From: Anaerosalibacter sp. Marseille-P3206
Lineage (GTDB): Bacteria; Bacillota; Clostridia; Tissierellales; Sporanaerobacteraceae
DNA: 64,000 bases
NCBI RefSeq assembly: GCF_900155565.1
Contig: NZ_FUHM01000002.1
Span: 62,001-126,000, forward strand
Direction: 5' to 3'
Shown: positions 24,932 to 32,454 of the stretch, piece by piece
Numbering within the stretch: the stretch's first letter is position 1
How the letters are laid out: every line of letters starts with the position of its first letter
The notes under the pieces: model-generated
What the model was told of the DNA's origin: nothing
The model's input: only the letters and a program-made list of their open reading frames with translations
Database searches by the model: none
Translations under genes and position numbers: made by a program

Positions 24932-25665
24932 AAATAGATGTTTTAACATTGTTCCCTGAGATATTTGAATATATTTTCGGATGGAGTATTATAGGAAGAG
25001 CAATAAAAGATGAAATTTTAGATTTGGATTGTATAAATATAAGGGATTTTTCAAAAGATAAGCATAAAAGAGTAGATGATTATCCTTTTGGTGGTGGACC
25101 AGGTATGGTTATGAAACCAGAGCCTATTTACGATTCAATACAAAGTATAAAAAAGGATAATTCCAAAGTTATTTACTTATCACCAAAGGGAAAGGTGTAT
25201 AATCAAAAACTTGCAAATAGATTATCTAAAGAAGAACATTTAATTCTCTTATGTGGTCATTATGAGGGTATAGATAATAGAATAATAGAAAATTATGTTG
25301 ATGAAGTAATATCCATAGGAGATTTTGTTTTAACTGGTGGGGAAATACCTGCAATGGTTTTAATAGATTCAATCGTTAGATTGATACCTGGTGTTTTAAG
25401 CAGTGAAGATTCATATATGGAAGAGTCCCATTATGATGGGCTTTTAGAATATCCACAGTACACTAGACCCAGAGAATTTAGAGGACATTTGGTTCCCCCA
25501 ATACTTTTGTCTGGGGATCATAAAAAAATAGAAGAGTGGAAAAAATATGAATCGCTAAAGAATACCTATTTAAATAGGAAAGAGCTTTTGGAAAAAAGAG
25601 AAATGACAACTATGGAAAAAGAATTATTGGAAAAAATTATAGAAAGCAATAATGAAAAAAATTAG
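24928..25665 (+). CDS. trmD: tRNA (guanine-37-N1) methyltransferase TrmD
   Basis: Methylates G37 next to the anticodon, preventing +1 frameshifting. A SPOUT-fold knotted enzyme of 245 residues. Motifs: MKIDVLTLFPEIF start, PFGGGPGMVMKPEP (53-66), LLCGHYEGIDNRI and VISIGDFVLTGGE forming the trefoil-knot SAM site, and the C-terminal helical domain with DGLLEYPQYTRP. Start overlaps the rimM stop. It is followed by a new promoter and leader for rplS. Confidence 0.97.
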   Translation: MKIDVLTLFPEIFEYIFGWSIIGRAIKDEILDLDCINIRDFSKDKHKRVDDYPFGGGPGMVMKPEPIYDSIQSIKKDNSKVIYLSPKGKVYNQKLANRLSKEEHLILLCGHYEGIDNRIIENYVDEVISIGDFVLTGGEIPAMVLIDSIVRLIPGVLSSEDSYMEESHYDGLLEYPQYTRPREFRGHLVPPILLSGDHKKIEEWKKYESLKNTYLNRKELLEKREMTTMEKELLEKIIESNNEKN

Positions 25666-25694
25666 TTGTAATTTAAATATACTTGTGCTATAAT
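25666..25694 (+). promoter_or_regulatory. rplS promoter
   Basis: TTGTAA (25666-25671), 17 bases, TATAAT (25689-25694), with a TGC extension before the -10. It starts at the trmD stop codon. Confidence 0.8.
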
Positions 25695-25699
25695 ACACA

Positions 25700-25765
25700 A
25701 CGTATGGTATAAGGGACGGTCCTCTGTTCGTGAAACAAGAACGTCTAGGGAGAAGGGAGGTATAG
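25700..25765 (+). promoter_or_regulatory. Probable ribosomal protein L19 leader RNA
   Basis: The 5' leader between promoter and rplS contains GGGACGG...CGTCT flanking a GTTC/GAAC stem-loop (25726-25742), and ends in AGGGAGAAGGGAGG. Position and compact structured sequence fit the L19 leader autoregulatory RNA known in Firmicutes, but the covariance model could not be run. Confidence 0.55.
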
Positions 25766-25767
25766 AC

Positions 25768-26115
25768 ATGGATATCATTAAAATGATTGAAGATGAACAA
25801 CTTAAAAAAGACATTCCTGCTTTTAATGTGGGAGATACAATTAAAGTTCATTACAGAGTAAAAGAGGGAACTCGTGAAAGAATTCAAATATTTGAGGGAA
25901 CTGTTATAAAGAGACAAGGCGGAGGAGCAAGAGAAACTTTTACTGTAAGAAGAATTTCTTATGGTGTTGGAGTTGAAAGAACATTTCCTCTACATTCTCC
26001 AAGGATTGAAAAGATCGAAATTACTAGAAAAGGTAAGGTAAGAAGATCTAAATTGTATTACTTAAGAGGTAGACAAGGTAAGGCAGCTAAAGTTAAAGAG
26101 AAAACAAACTATTAA
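25768..26115 (+). CDS. rplS: 50S ribosomal protein L19
   Basis: Large-subunit protein at the 30S interface, 115 residues, the normal length. Conserved features include [38 protein letters not shown], and the C-terminal [26 protein letters not shown] lies well before the ATG. Transcribed from its own promoter through a structured leader and closed by a terminator. Confidence 0.98.
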   Translation: MDIIKMIEDEQLKKDIPAFNVGDTIKVHYRVKEGTRERIQIFEGTVIKRQGGGARETFTVRRISYGVGVERTFPLHSPRIEKIEITRKGKVRRSKLYYLRGRQGKAAKVKEKTNY

Positions 26116-26118
26116 TGT

Positions 26119-26150
26119 ATTGGGACTATTTAGTCCCAATATTTGTTTAT
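26119..26150 (+). terminator. Intrinsic terminator after rplS
   Basis: ATTGGGACTA (26119-26128) pairs with TAGTCCCAAT (26131-26140), followed by T-rich sequence. Confidence 0.75.
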
Positions 26151-26179
26151 TGTCTATAGGTATTAAATTTATCAATAGT

Positions 26180-26207
26180 AAGGCTTTACAGTATACGCCT
26201 TTTTTAT
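26180..26207 (+). terminator. Second weaker terminator before rbgA
   Basis: AAGGC (26180-26184) pairs with GCCTT (26197-26201) across a 12-base loop, followed by T6. The stem is short, so it may be leaky. Confidence 0.45.
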
Positions 26208-26222
26208 TAGGATGGTGATTAA

Positions 26223-27065
26223 ATGAATATAAATTGGTATCCAGGTCATATGAAAAAAACTAAAGAAGCTATAAAGAAAAGTCTACCTTTGATAGATATT
26301 ATATATGAGCTACTAGATGCAAGAATACCTATTAGTAGTAAAAATCCAGATATAGATTCTTTAGTTGGAAATAAACCTAGAATTATCATATTAAATAAAT
26401 CTGATTTAAGTAATCCAGATAATAATTTTAAATGGCAAAAGAAGTTATCTGAAAGTGGAACACCATCTATATTAGTTAACTCATTAGATAATACTGGAAT
26501 AAATGATTTGATTCGTATATCTAATGTGCTTATGAAAGAAAAAAGAGATAAGCTAGAAAAGAAGGGTATAAAGAATAAAGCTATTAGAGTGATGATAGTT
26601 GGTATACCAAATGTAGGAAAATCTACTTTAATAAATAGTTTATCTGGTAGAAAAGGAGCTAAAACAGGAAATAGACCTGGAGTTACCAAAGGCAATCAAT
26701 GGATTAAGTTAAAAGGTAACTTAGAATTATTAGATACGCCAGGAATATTATGGCCCAAATTTGAAGACAAGGAAATTGGTCTTAACTTGGCTTTTACAGG
26801 AGCTATAAAAGATGAGCTACTAGATATAGAAACTTTAGCATACAGATTAATTGAAAAACTTGTAACTATATGCCCATTTTTATTAGAAGAAAGATATAAT
26901 ATAACTATATCAGGCAAATCGACAATAGAGGTATTTGAAGAAATCGGGAAAAAGCGAGGCTGTATATTAAAAGGTGGAGAAATTGATTTTGATAAAACAA
27001 GTAATATTATTATAGATGATTTTAGAAAAGGCAGAATTGGTAGAATAACATTAGAGTTGCCATAA
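26223..27065 (+). CDS. rbgA: Ribosome biogenesis GTPase RbgA (YlqF)
   Basis: Late 50S assembly GTPase. It shows the circularly permuted G-motif order typical of YlqF: NKSD (58-61, G4) precedes Walker A GIPNVGKST (127-135, G1) and DTPG (171-174, G3). N-terminal INWYPGHMKKT is the family signature and the C-terminal ~100 residues form the helical ANTAR-like RNA-binding domain. 280 residues. GGATGGTGA precedes the ATG. It forms a unit with rnhB, 16 bp downstream. Confidence 0.96.
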   Translation: MNINWYPGHMKKTKEAIKKSLPLIDIIYELLDARIPISSKNPDIDSLVGNKPRIIILNKSDLSNPDNNFKWQKKLSESGTPSILVNSLDNTGINDLIRISNVLMKEKRDKLEKKGIKNKAIRVMIVGIPNVGKSTLINSLSGRKGAKTGNRPGVTKGNQWIKLKGNLELLDTPGILWPKFEDKEIGLNLAFTGAIKDELLDIETLAYRLIEKLVTICPFLLEERYNITISGKSTIEVFEEIGKKRGCILKGGEIDFDKTSNIIIDDFRKGRIGRITLELP

Positions 27066-27081
27066 ATATGGAGGAGTTCAT

Positions 27082-27687
27082 GTGCTAGAATTAGAAAAAG
27101 CTTTATGGGAAGAAGGTTATAATTATATAGCTTGTATAGATGAAGTAGGACGAGGATGCTTAGCTGGAGATGTTGTTGCTTGTGCTGTAATAATGCCAAA
27201 GGAAATTTTGATTGAAGGTGTTAATGATTCAAAAAAGCTAACAGCTAAAAAGCGAGAAAAGTTATATGGAAAGATACTAGAAACAGCAATAGCAGTTGGA
27301 ATTGGACAAGTAGATCCAGATACTATTGATAAAATTAATATAAAAGAGAGTACTAGACTTGCAATGAAGAAGGCAATACTTAATTTAAAGGATAAACAAG
27401 GCAATCAAATACTACCAGATTATCTTTTAATAGATGCAGAAGAAGTTTATATTGATATACCTCAGTCAAGTATTATAAAAGGTGATGAAAAATCACATGG
27501 TATTGCGTGTGCCTCCATTGTTGCTAAGGTATATAGGGATAGCAAATGTCAAATATGGGGACAAGAATATAATGGGTATGCAATTGAAAAAAACAAAGGA
27601 TATGGAACAAAAGAACATAGAGAAGCTCTAAAGGAAATAGGTCCTTGCCCTATACATAGATTAAGCTTTTTAAAAAAGATTATTTAG
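27082..27687 (+). CDS. rnhB: Ribonuclease HII
   Basis: Removes ribonucleotides and RNA from RNA-DNA hybrids. 201 residues with the RNase H fold: ACIDEVGRGCLAGDVVAC (Asp20, Glu21) supplies the first two metal ligands, LLIDAEEV the third Asp, and KGDEKSHGIACASIVAKVYRD-like sequence (here GIACASIVAKV) the last conserved helix. GTG start at 27082 after GGAGGAG. It joins rbgA upstream and the FliK-like gene 10 bp downstream. Confidence 0.96.
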   Translation: MLELEKALWEEGYNYIACIDEVGRGCLAGDVVACAVIMPKEILIEGVNDSKKLTAKKREKLYGKILETAIAVGIGQVDPDTIDKINIKESTRLAMKKAILNLKDKQGNQILPDYLLIDAEEVYIDIPQSSIIKGDEKSHGIACASIVAKVYRDSKCQIWGQEYNGYAIEKNKGYGTKEHREALKEIGPCPIHRLSFLKKII

Positions 27688-27697
27688 GGTGTAATGT

Positions 27698-29098
27698 ATG
27701 AGAATAGATGATTTTACTTTAAAAGAAATTTTAACATTAGAGTTAGATGGCTCTCCTTTGAAAGAAGGAAGTATTATAGATGGAGAAATAATAGAGATAT
27801 TTGAAGATTCTATATTACTTGATATAGAAAACTTAGGATTAATTGAAGGTAAAATAGAAATACCCATTGATAATTTAGAAGGAAAGAATTTAAAATTTCT
27901 AGTAAAATCCAATGATGAAAACTCTATTAAACTTGTACCATTAATAGAAGAACAGCCAAAGACTCAGATTGTAAATCAAGAAGAAAAAGACTTCATACTC
28001 GTAAATGCAGAGGAAGATACATCAGCTAAAACCCATATTATTAAAAATATTTTAAAAGAGCACAATATTGTAGAAAATAAAACTACAGTTGAAATGATAG
28101 AAACACTGTTTAAGTACAATATTCCTATAAACAAAGAAAACTTAGAGAAAAGCATTAGAGTATTGGATAAAATAGATTATATTTGCAGTAAGACCTCAGA
28201 GGAGAAAGTTATACTCTTAAACAATGAATCAGATCCTGTAAAATCTCAGATAATGGATTTTGTTTTAGTAGATAATAGTGAGTACCCTGAAAAAAAGAAT
28301 TTGGATTTTATATATGATGAAATAAAACCTATGATATCTGATGGAGAAGTTGATAGTAAACTTATAAAGACTGTTATATTTTTATTAAAAAACAACATAA
28401 AAATCTCAGTAAACAATCTAAAAAATATATTTAGGCTTATGGACAATGAGGAAATAATTTCAAAAGAATTAATAGATAAATTAAATGATCATTCAGATAA
28501 GTCTAATACAAATGAGAAAAAAGTAGATAGTAATAGTAAGGTAAATATTACTTTTACAGAAAAAGATATTGTTTCTTTAAGAGAATACAATGACGATGTA
28601 AAAAAGAAATTAGAATTAATAAAAGATTTTTCAACAAATGAAAAAACAGATGGTAGCAAAGATATAAAAGAAACAATAAAAGAACTAGGGAATAGAATTG
28701 ATTTTTTAAATGATATGAACAAAGAGTTGAATTTCATGTATATACCTTTGACTATAAAAGATGGAGAAACAGATGGTTCTATTTCTTTTTTAAAAAAGAA
28801 AAGACATTCAAAGGGAAAATCAGAGAAATTAAATGTTTTTATTAATTTAAACATGAAATATTTAGGCAATGTTAAAATAATGTGTGAGGCTTTTGATGAT
28901 TTAGTTAATATTAATTTTAATTTAGATGAGAAACATATATCTTTTATCAAATCTTATGAAAAAAAATTATATAATCTAATTGAAGAAAAGGGTTATAAAT
29001 TAAATGCACTAAACTATATAACAGATAATAAGACAAGCCTTTTAGATACACTTATAGACAATCATAAACCTTATTATTATTTAGACGTGCGGGTGTAG
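27698..29098 (+). CDS. FliK-like hook-length-control-type protein (YlqG-like)
   Basis: A 466-residue protein that matches, by position and layout, B. subtilis YlqG. N-terminal ~70 residues (GSIIDGEIIEIFEDSILLDI) look like a small beta-barrel with repeating acidic strands. A long hydrophilic Lys/Asn/Asp-rich middle (about 70-370) with helical segments follows. The last ~100 residues (NVFINLNMKYLGNVKIMCEAF...HISFIKSYEKKLYNLIEEKG) resemble the FliK C-terminal Flg_hook domain, which in FliK contacts FlhB. It lies 3 bp before a FlhB-C-like gene, so the pair mirrors the FliK-FlhB switch. Function unknown. Confidence 0.7.
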   Translation: MRIDDFTLKEILTLELDGSPLKEGSIIDGEIIEIFEDSILLDIENLGLIEGKIEIPIDNLEGKNLKFLVKSNDENSIKLVPLIEEQPKTQIVNQEEKDFILVNAEEDTSAKTHIIKNILKEHNIVENKTTVEMIETLFKYNIPINKENLEKSIRVLDKIDYICSKTSEEKVILLNNESDPVKSQIMDFVLVDNSEYPEKKNLDFIYDEIKPMISDGEVDSKLIKTVIFLLKNNIKISVNNLKNIFRLMDNEEIISKELIDKLNDHSDKSNTNEKKVDSNSKVNITFTEKDIVSLREYNDDVKKKLELIKDFSTNEKTDGSKDIKETIKELGNRIDFLNDMNKELNFMYIPLTIKDGETDGSISFLKKKRHSKGKSEKLNVFINLNMKYLGNVKIMCEAFDDLVNINFNLDEKHISFIKSYEKKLYNLIEEKGYKLNALNYITDNKTSLLDTLIDNHKPYYYLDVRV

Positions 29099-29101
29099 AT
29101 T

Positions 29102-29380
29102 ATGAAAAATGATAAGAATAAAAAAGCTGTTGCCTTAAAATATAACAAAGACGATTCATCTCCATTTGTGGTAGCCAAGGGAAAAGGATATATAGCTGAA
29201 AAAATCATTGAAAAGGGTAAAGAAGAAAAAGTCCATATATATGAGGATGAAAATATAATCGACAATTTGATGCAATTGGATTTAGGAGAGGAAATTCCAC
29301 CTGAATTATATGATGTTGTAGCAGAGATAATTGCATATGTTTATTATTTAGATAAGAAATTAGGTGATATAAATGGGTAG
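29102..29380 (+). CDS. Free-standing FlhB C-terminal-domain-like protein (YlqH/FlhX type)
   Basis: A 92-residue soluble protein equivalent to the autocleaved C-terminal part of FlhB. KAVALKYNKDDSSPFVVAKG aligns directly with AVALKYDRENSSAPYLVAKG of the true FlhB encoded at 56096-57184, and the end (EEIPPELYDVVAEIIAYVY) matches EVIPEELYEAVAEVLAYVY. It begins just past the NPTH cleavage site, which is therefore absent, as are all membrane segments. In Helicobacter a similar protein (FlhX) can replace the FlhB C-domain; whether this one does is not known. It overlaps yraN by 8 bp. Confidence 0.88.
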   Translation: MKNDKNKKAVALKYNKDDSSPFVVAKGKGYIAEKIIEKGKEEKVHIYEDENIIDNLMQLDLGEEIPPELYDVVAEIIAYVYYLDKKLGDING

Positions 29381-29729
29381 GGGTAATTTGGAAAAGGGAT
29401 TTAAAGGCGAAGACATAGCTTGTGAATACATAATAGAAAATGGGTATCAGGTATTAGAAAGAAATTTTAGATTGAAAACCGGTGAAATAGATATTATAGC
29501 AATGAAAGAAAATTTATTAGTTATAATAGAAGTTAAAACAAGAACTAATATTAATTATGGATATCCTTATGAGGCTGTAAATAAGCGAAAGCAAGATAAA
29601 ATAATAAAAACAGCGCTATATTATGTTAAACTTCATGGTTTAAAAAACATTCAATTAAGATTTGATATTATTGAGATTTATCTGGGCAAGGAAAACAAGA
29701 TAAATCATTATGAAAATGCCTTTATGTAA
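29373..29729 (+). CDS. yraN: YraN family (UPF0102) endonuclease-like protein
   Basis: A 118-residue predicted nuclease-fold protein, related to the Holliday-junction resolvase/restriction-endonuclease superfamily. The catalytic core motif is present: GEIDIIA (Gly37, Glu38, Asp40) and IIEVKTRT (Glu53, Lys55), the D-ExK pattern. N-terminal GFKGEDIACEYIIENGYQVLERNF is the family signature. Biological role unestablished; it commonly adjoins rnhB, comM and dprA, as here, suggesting a DNA-processing role. ATG 29373 lies within the end of the preceding gene. Confidence 0.9.
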   Translation: MGRGNLEKGFKGEDIACEYIIENGYQVLERNFRLKTGEIDIIAMKENLLVIIEVKTRTNINYGYPYEAVNKRKQDKIIKTALYYVKLHGLKNIQLRFDIIEIYLGKENKINHYENAFM

Positions 29730-29788
29730 ATATGTATACATGCTTTGAATATATTGAATATTTAAATAAATCTGCAAAGGAGTAGACT

Positions 29789-31318
29789 ATGTATTCGAAA
29801 GTTAAAACTTGTGTTCTTCAGGGGTTAAGTGGTTTTATAGTAGAAGTTGAAACTGATATTTCAAGAGGTTTACCAAATTTTAACATAGTTGGATTACCAG
29901 ATACTGCTATAAAGGAATCAAAAGAAAGAGTTAGGACTGCTATTAAAAACAGTCAATATGAATTTCCGTTAAATAGAATTACTGTCAATTTAGCTCCAGC
30001 AAATCTAAAAAAAGAGGGGTCTCAGATAGATTTATCTATTGCAATAGGACTTCTGTCTGCTATGGGAATTATAATGTATGAGGATTTTAGTAATATTTCT
30101 TTTTTAGGTGAACTATCATTGGACGGAAAGATAAATAAAATCGAGGGAGCCCTTCCTATGGTTATATCTCTTAGGGAGCTAGGCATAAGAAAAGTTGTAT
30201 TGCCCTATGACAATAGAAATGAATGTGGAGCTATAGATGATGTAGAGATAGTTCCTGTAAAAGATTTAAAGGAATTGGTGTACTATTTGAATGGGGAAAT
30301 TGAAATAGATTTTCAATATAAAAAGAATAAAAATATCTTTCCTTATAAAGAGGATTATGAAGAAGATTTTAGTGATATAAAGGGACAGGATGGATTGAAA
30401 AGAGCATTAGAAGTAGCAGCTGCTGGATCGCATAATATTTTGATTATAGGGCCTCCTGGCTCAGGTAAGACAATGGCAGCAAGAAGATTACCATCAATAC
30501 TTCCTGACCTAACTTTTGAAGAGTCAGTTGAAATTACTAAGATATATAGTGTTGCAGGGCTTTTAAATAATGATTATTTAGTAAGTCAAAGACCTTTCAG
30601 AGCTCCTCATCACACTGCGTCAGCATCTTCCTTAATAGGTGGTGGAAGGATACCTAAGCCTGGAGAAGTATCTCTAGCTCATCATGGAGTTCTTTTTCTT
30701 GATGAGTTGCCAGAATTTCAAAGAAAAGTATTAGAGGTACTTAGGCAACCGTTAGAGGATGGATTTGTGACTATCTCTAGAGTTAGTGCTACATTAACTT
30801 ATCCCGCTGATTTTATGTTGGTGGCAAGCATGAATCCTTGTCCGTGTGGGTATTATGGAGATCCTCATCACGAATGTACTTGTTCACAAAGAAGTATTGA
30901 CAATTATTTGAATAAGATAAGCAATCCTCTTTTAGATAGAATAGATATCCATACTGAGGTTATGCCTGTAAATTATTTAGATTTAAATAGTGATAAAAAA
31001 TCAGATTCTTCAAAGGATATCAAGGAAAGGGTTAATAATGCAAGAAAAATGCAAATCGAGAGATACGATAAAGAAGGAATATTTTCTAATGGTCAACTTT
31101 CAGCAAAAAATATTAAAAAATATTGTAAACTCAATGGGAATGCAGAAAAGATAATGAAACAAGCTTTTAATAAATTTAAGTTTAGTGCAAGAAGTTATAA
31201 CAAAATTTTAAAAGTATCAAGAACTATTGCTGATTTAGATGGTGAAAAAACAATCAATGAAAAACATATACTAGAAGCTATTCAATATAGAAGTTTAGAT
31301 AAAAAGTATTGGGGGTAA
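29789..31318 (+). CDS. comM: YifB/ComM family Mg chelatase-like AAA ATPase
   Basis: A 509-residue hexameric AAA+ protein; in Vibrio ComM is a branch-migration helicase acting in natural transformation. An N-terminal ChlI-like domain (about 1-170, GLPNFNIVGLPDTAIKESKE) precedes the AAA core with Walker A GPPGSGKT (221-228), Walker B VLFLDELPEF, the MNPCPCGYYGD cysteine loop and a C-terminal lid with SARSYNKILKVSRTIADL. AAGGAG precedes the ATG. It is followed 4 bp later by dprA, a DNA-uptake partner, which supports a role in handling incoming DNA. Confidence 0.93.
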   Translation: MYSKVKTCVLQGLSGFIVEVETDISRGLPNFNIVGLPDTAIKESKERVRTAIKNSQYEFPLNRITVNLAPANLKKEGSQIDLSIAIGLLSAMGIIMYEDFSNISFLGELSLDGKINKIEGALPMVISLRELGIRKVVLPYDNRNECGAIDDVEIVPVKDLKELVYYLNGEIEIDFQYKKNKNIFPYKEDYEEDFSDIKGQDGLKRALEVAAAGSHNILIIGPPGSGKTMAARRLPSILPDLTFEESVEITKIYSVAGLLNNDYLVSQRPFRAPHHTASASSLIGGGRIPKPGEVSLAHHGVLFLDELPEFQRKVLEVLRQPLEDGFVTISRVSATLTYPADFMLVASMNPCPCGYYGDPHHECTCSQRSIDNYLNKISNPLLDRIDIHTEVMPVNYLDLNSDKKSDSSKDIKERVNNARKMQIERYDKEGIFSNGQLSAKNIKKYCKLNGNAEKIMKQAFNKFKFSARSYNKILKVSRTIADLDGEKTINEKHILEAIQYRSLDKKYWG

Positions 31319-31322
31319 GAGA

Positions 31323-32420
31323 ATGAATGGCTTTACTAATAGAGAGACTCTTATTTGGTTAAACAGTATATTTATTAGCAATGCTACAATCAAGGTGTTA
31401 TTAGAGTACTTTGACAATATAAAAGATATTTGGGATGTGCCAAGTGTTGAAATTTCAAAAATCAAAGGTATAAAAGAAGAAGTTAAGGAAAAAATTTTAT
31501 ATAATAGAAATCCAGAACAATTAAAAATAATATTAGAAAAAATCGATGAATTAGGAATAAATGCTGTAACTATACTTGATGAAAACTACCCAAATAGGTT
31601 AAGATATATTCATAACAGTCCCACAATACTGTATTGTAATGGAACTCTAGTTGAAGAAGATGAATTATCTATTTCTATTGTAGGGTCAAGAAAATCAACT
31701 AGTTATGGAAAATGGGCTAGTGAAAAGTTTTCAAAGGAATTAGCAAGTATTGGAGTGACTGTTGTTAGTGGAATGGCAAAAGGAATAGATACTTGTGCCC
31801 ATAGAGGTGCCTTAGATGAAAATGGTAGAACGATAGCAGTTTTAGGTAGTGGTGTAGATGTCATATATCCTCGCAATAACAAAAAGCTTTATGAAGACAT
31901 TATAAAGCAAGGAGTTGTTATGTCTGAGTTTCCAATTGGAACCCAACCTTTTGCTACAAATTTCCCCCAAAGGAATCGTATTATTAGTGGAATTTCTTTA
32001 GGTGTTATTGTGATAGAAGCTACTGAAAAAAGTGGCTCTTTAATTACAGCTACTCATGCGCTTGAACAGGGCAAGGAAGTATTTGCTCTTCCTGGAAATA
32101 TAAATAGTATATTTAGTAGGGGGACTAATAGTTTAATAAAAGATGGGGCAAAAATAGTTATGGATATAGAGGACATATTAGAGGAAATTTATGAGTTAAA
32201 GGAAAGATTATGTTTATTAAAAAATGAAGAAATAGATTATTCTGATTTAAGTCCTATTGAGATAAAAATTGTAGATACATTAAAAGAAAGACCAATTCAT
32301 TGTGACAATATAGTTTATTTAACAGGTTTGGATATATCCACTGTTATTAGTACTCTTACCATTTTAGAATTAAAAGGAATAGCTAAAGAGTTACCAGGTA
32401 GAGTATATACATTGTCATGA
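31323..32420 (+). CDS. dprA: DNA-processing protein DprA
   Basis: Loads RecA on incoming single-stranded DNA during transformation. 365 residues. An N-terminal helix-hairpin-helix-like region (IKGIKEEVKEKIL), the Rossmann fold with SIVGSRKSTSYGKW, VVSGMAKGIDTCAHRGAL, AVLGSGVDVIYP, FPQRNRIISG and ITATHALEQGKEVFALPG, and a C-terminal winged-helix (about 305-365). It is present in many bacteria not known to be naturally competent. It sits between comM and topA, the common Firmicutes order. Confidence 0.96.
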   Translation: MNGFTNRETLIWLNSIFISNATIKVLLEYFDNIKDIWDVPSVEISKIKGIKEEVKEKILYNRNPEQLKIILEKIDELGINAVTILDENYPNRLRYIHNSPTILYCNGTLVEEDELSISIVGSRKSTSYGKWASEKFSKELASIGVTVVSGMAKGIDTCAHRGALDENGRTIAVLGSGVDVIYPRNNKKLYEDIIKQGVVMSEFPIGTQPFATNFPQRNRIISGISLGVIVIEATEKSGSLITATHALEQGKEVFALPGNINSIFSRGTNSLIKDGAKIVMDIEDILEEIYELKERLCLLKNEEIDYSDLSPIEIKIVDTLKERPIHCDNIVYLTGLDISTVISTLTILELKGIAKELPGRVYTLS

Positions 32421-32454
32421 TTAGTTATAAATTATTTCGTTGGAGGTGCATATC

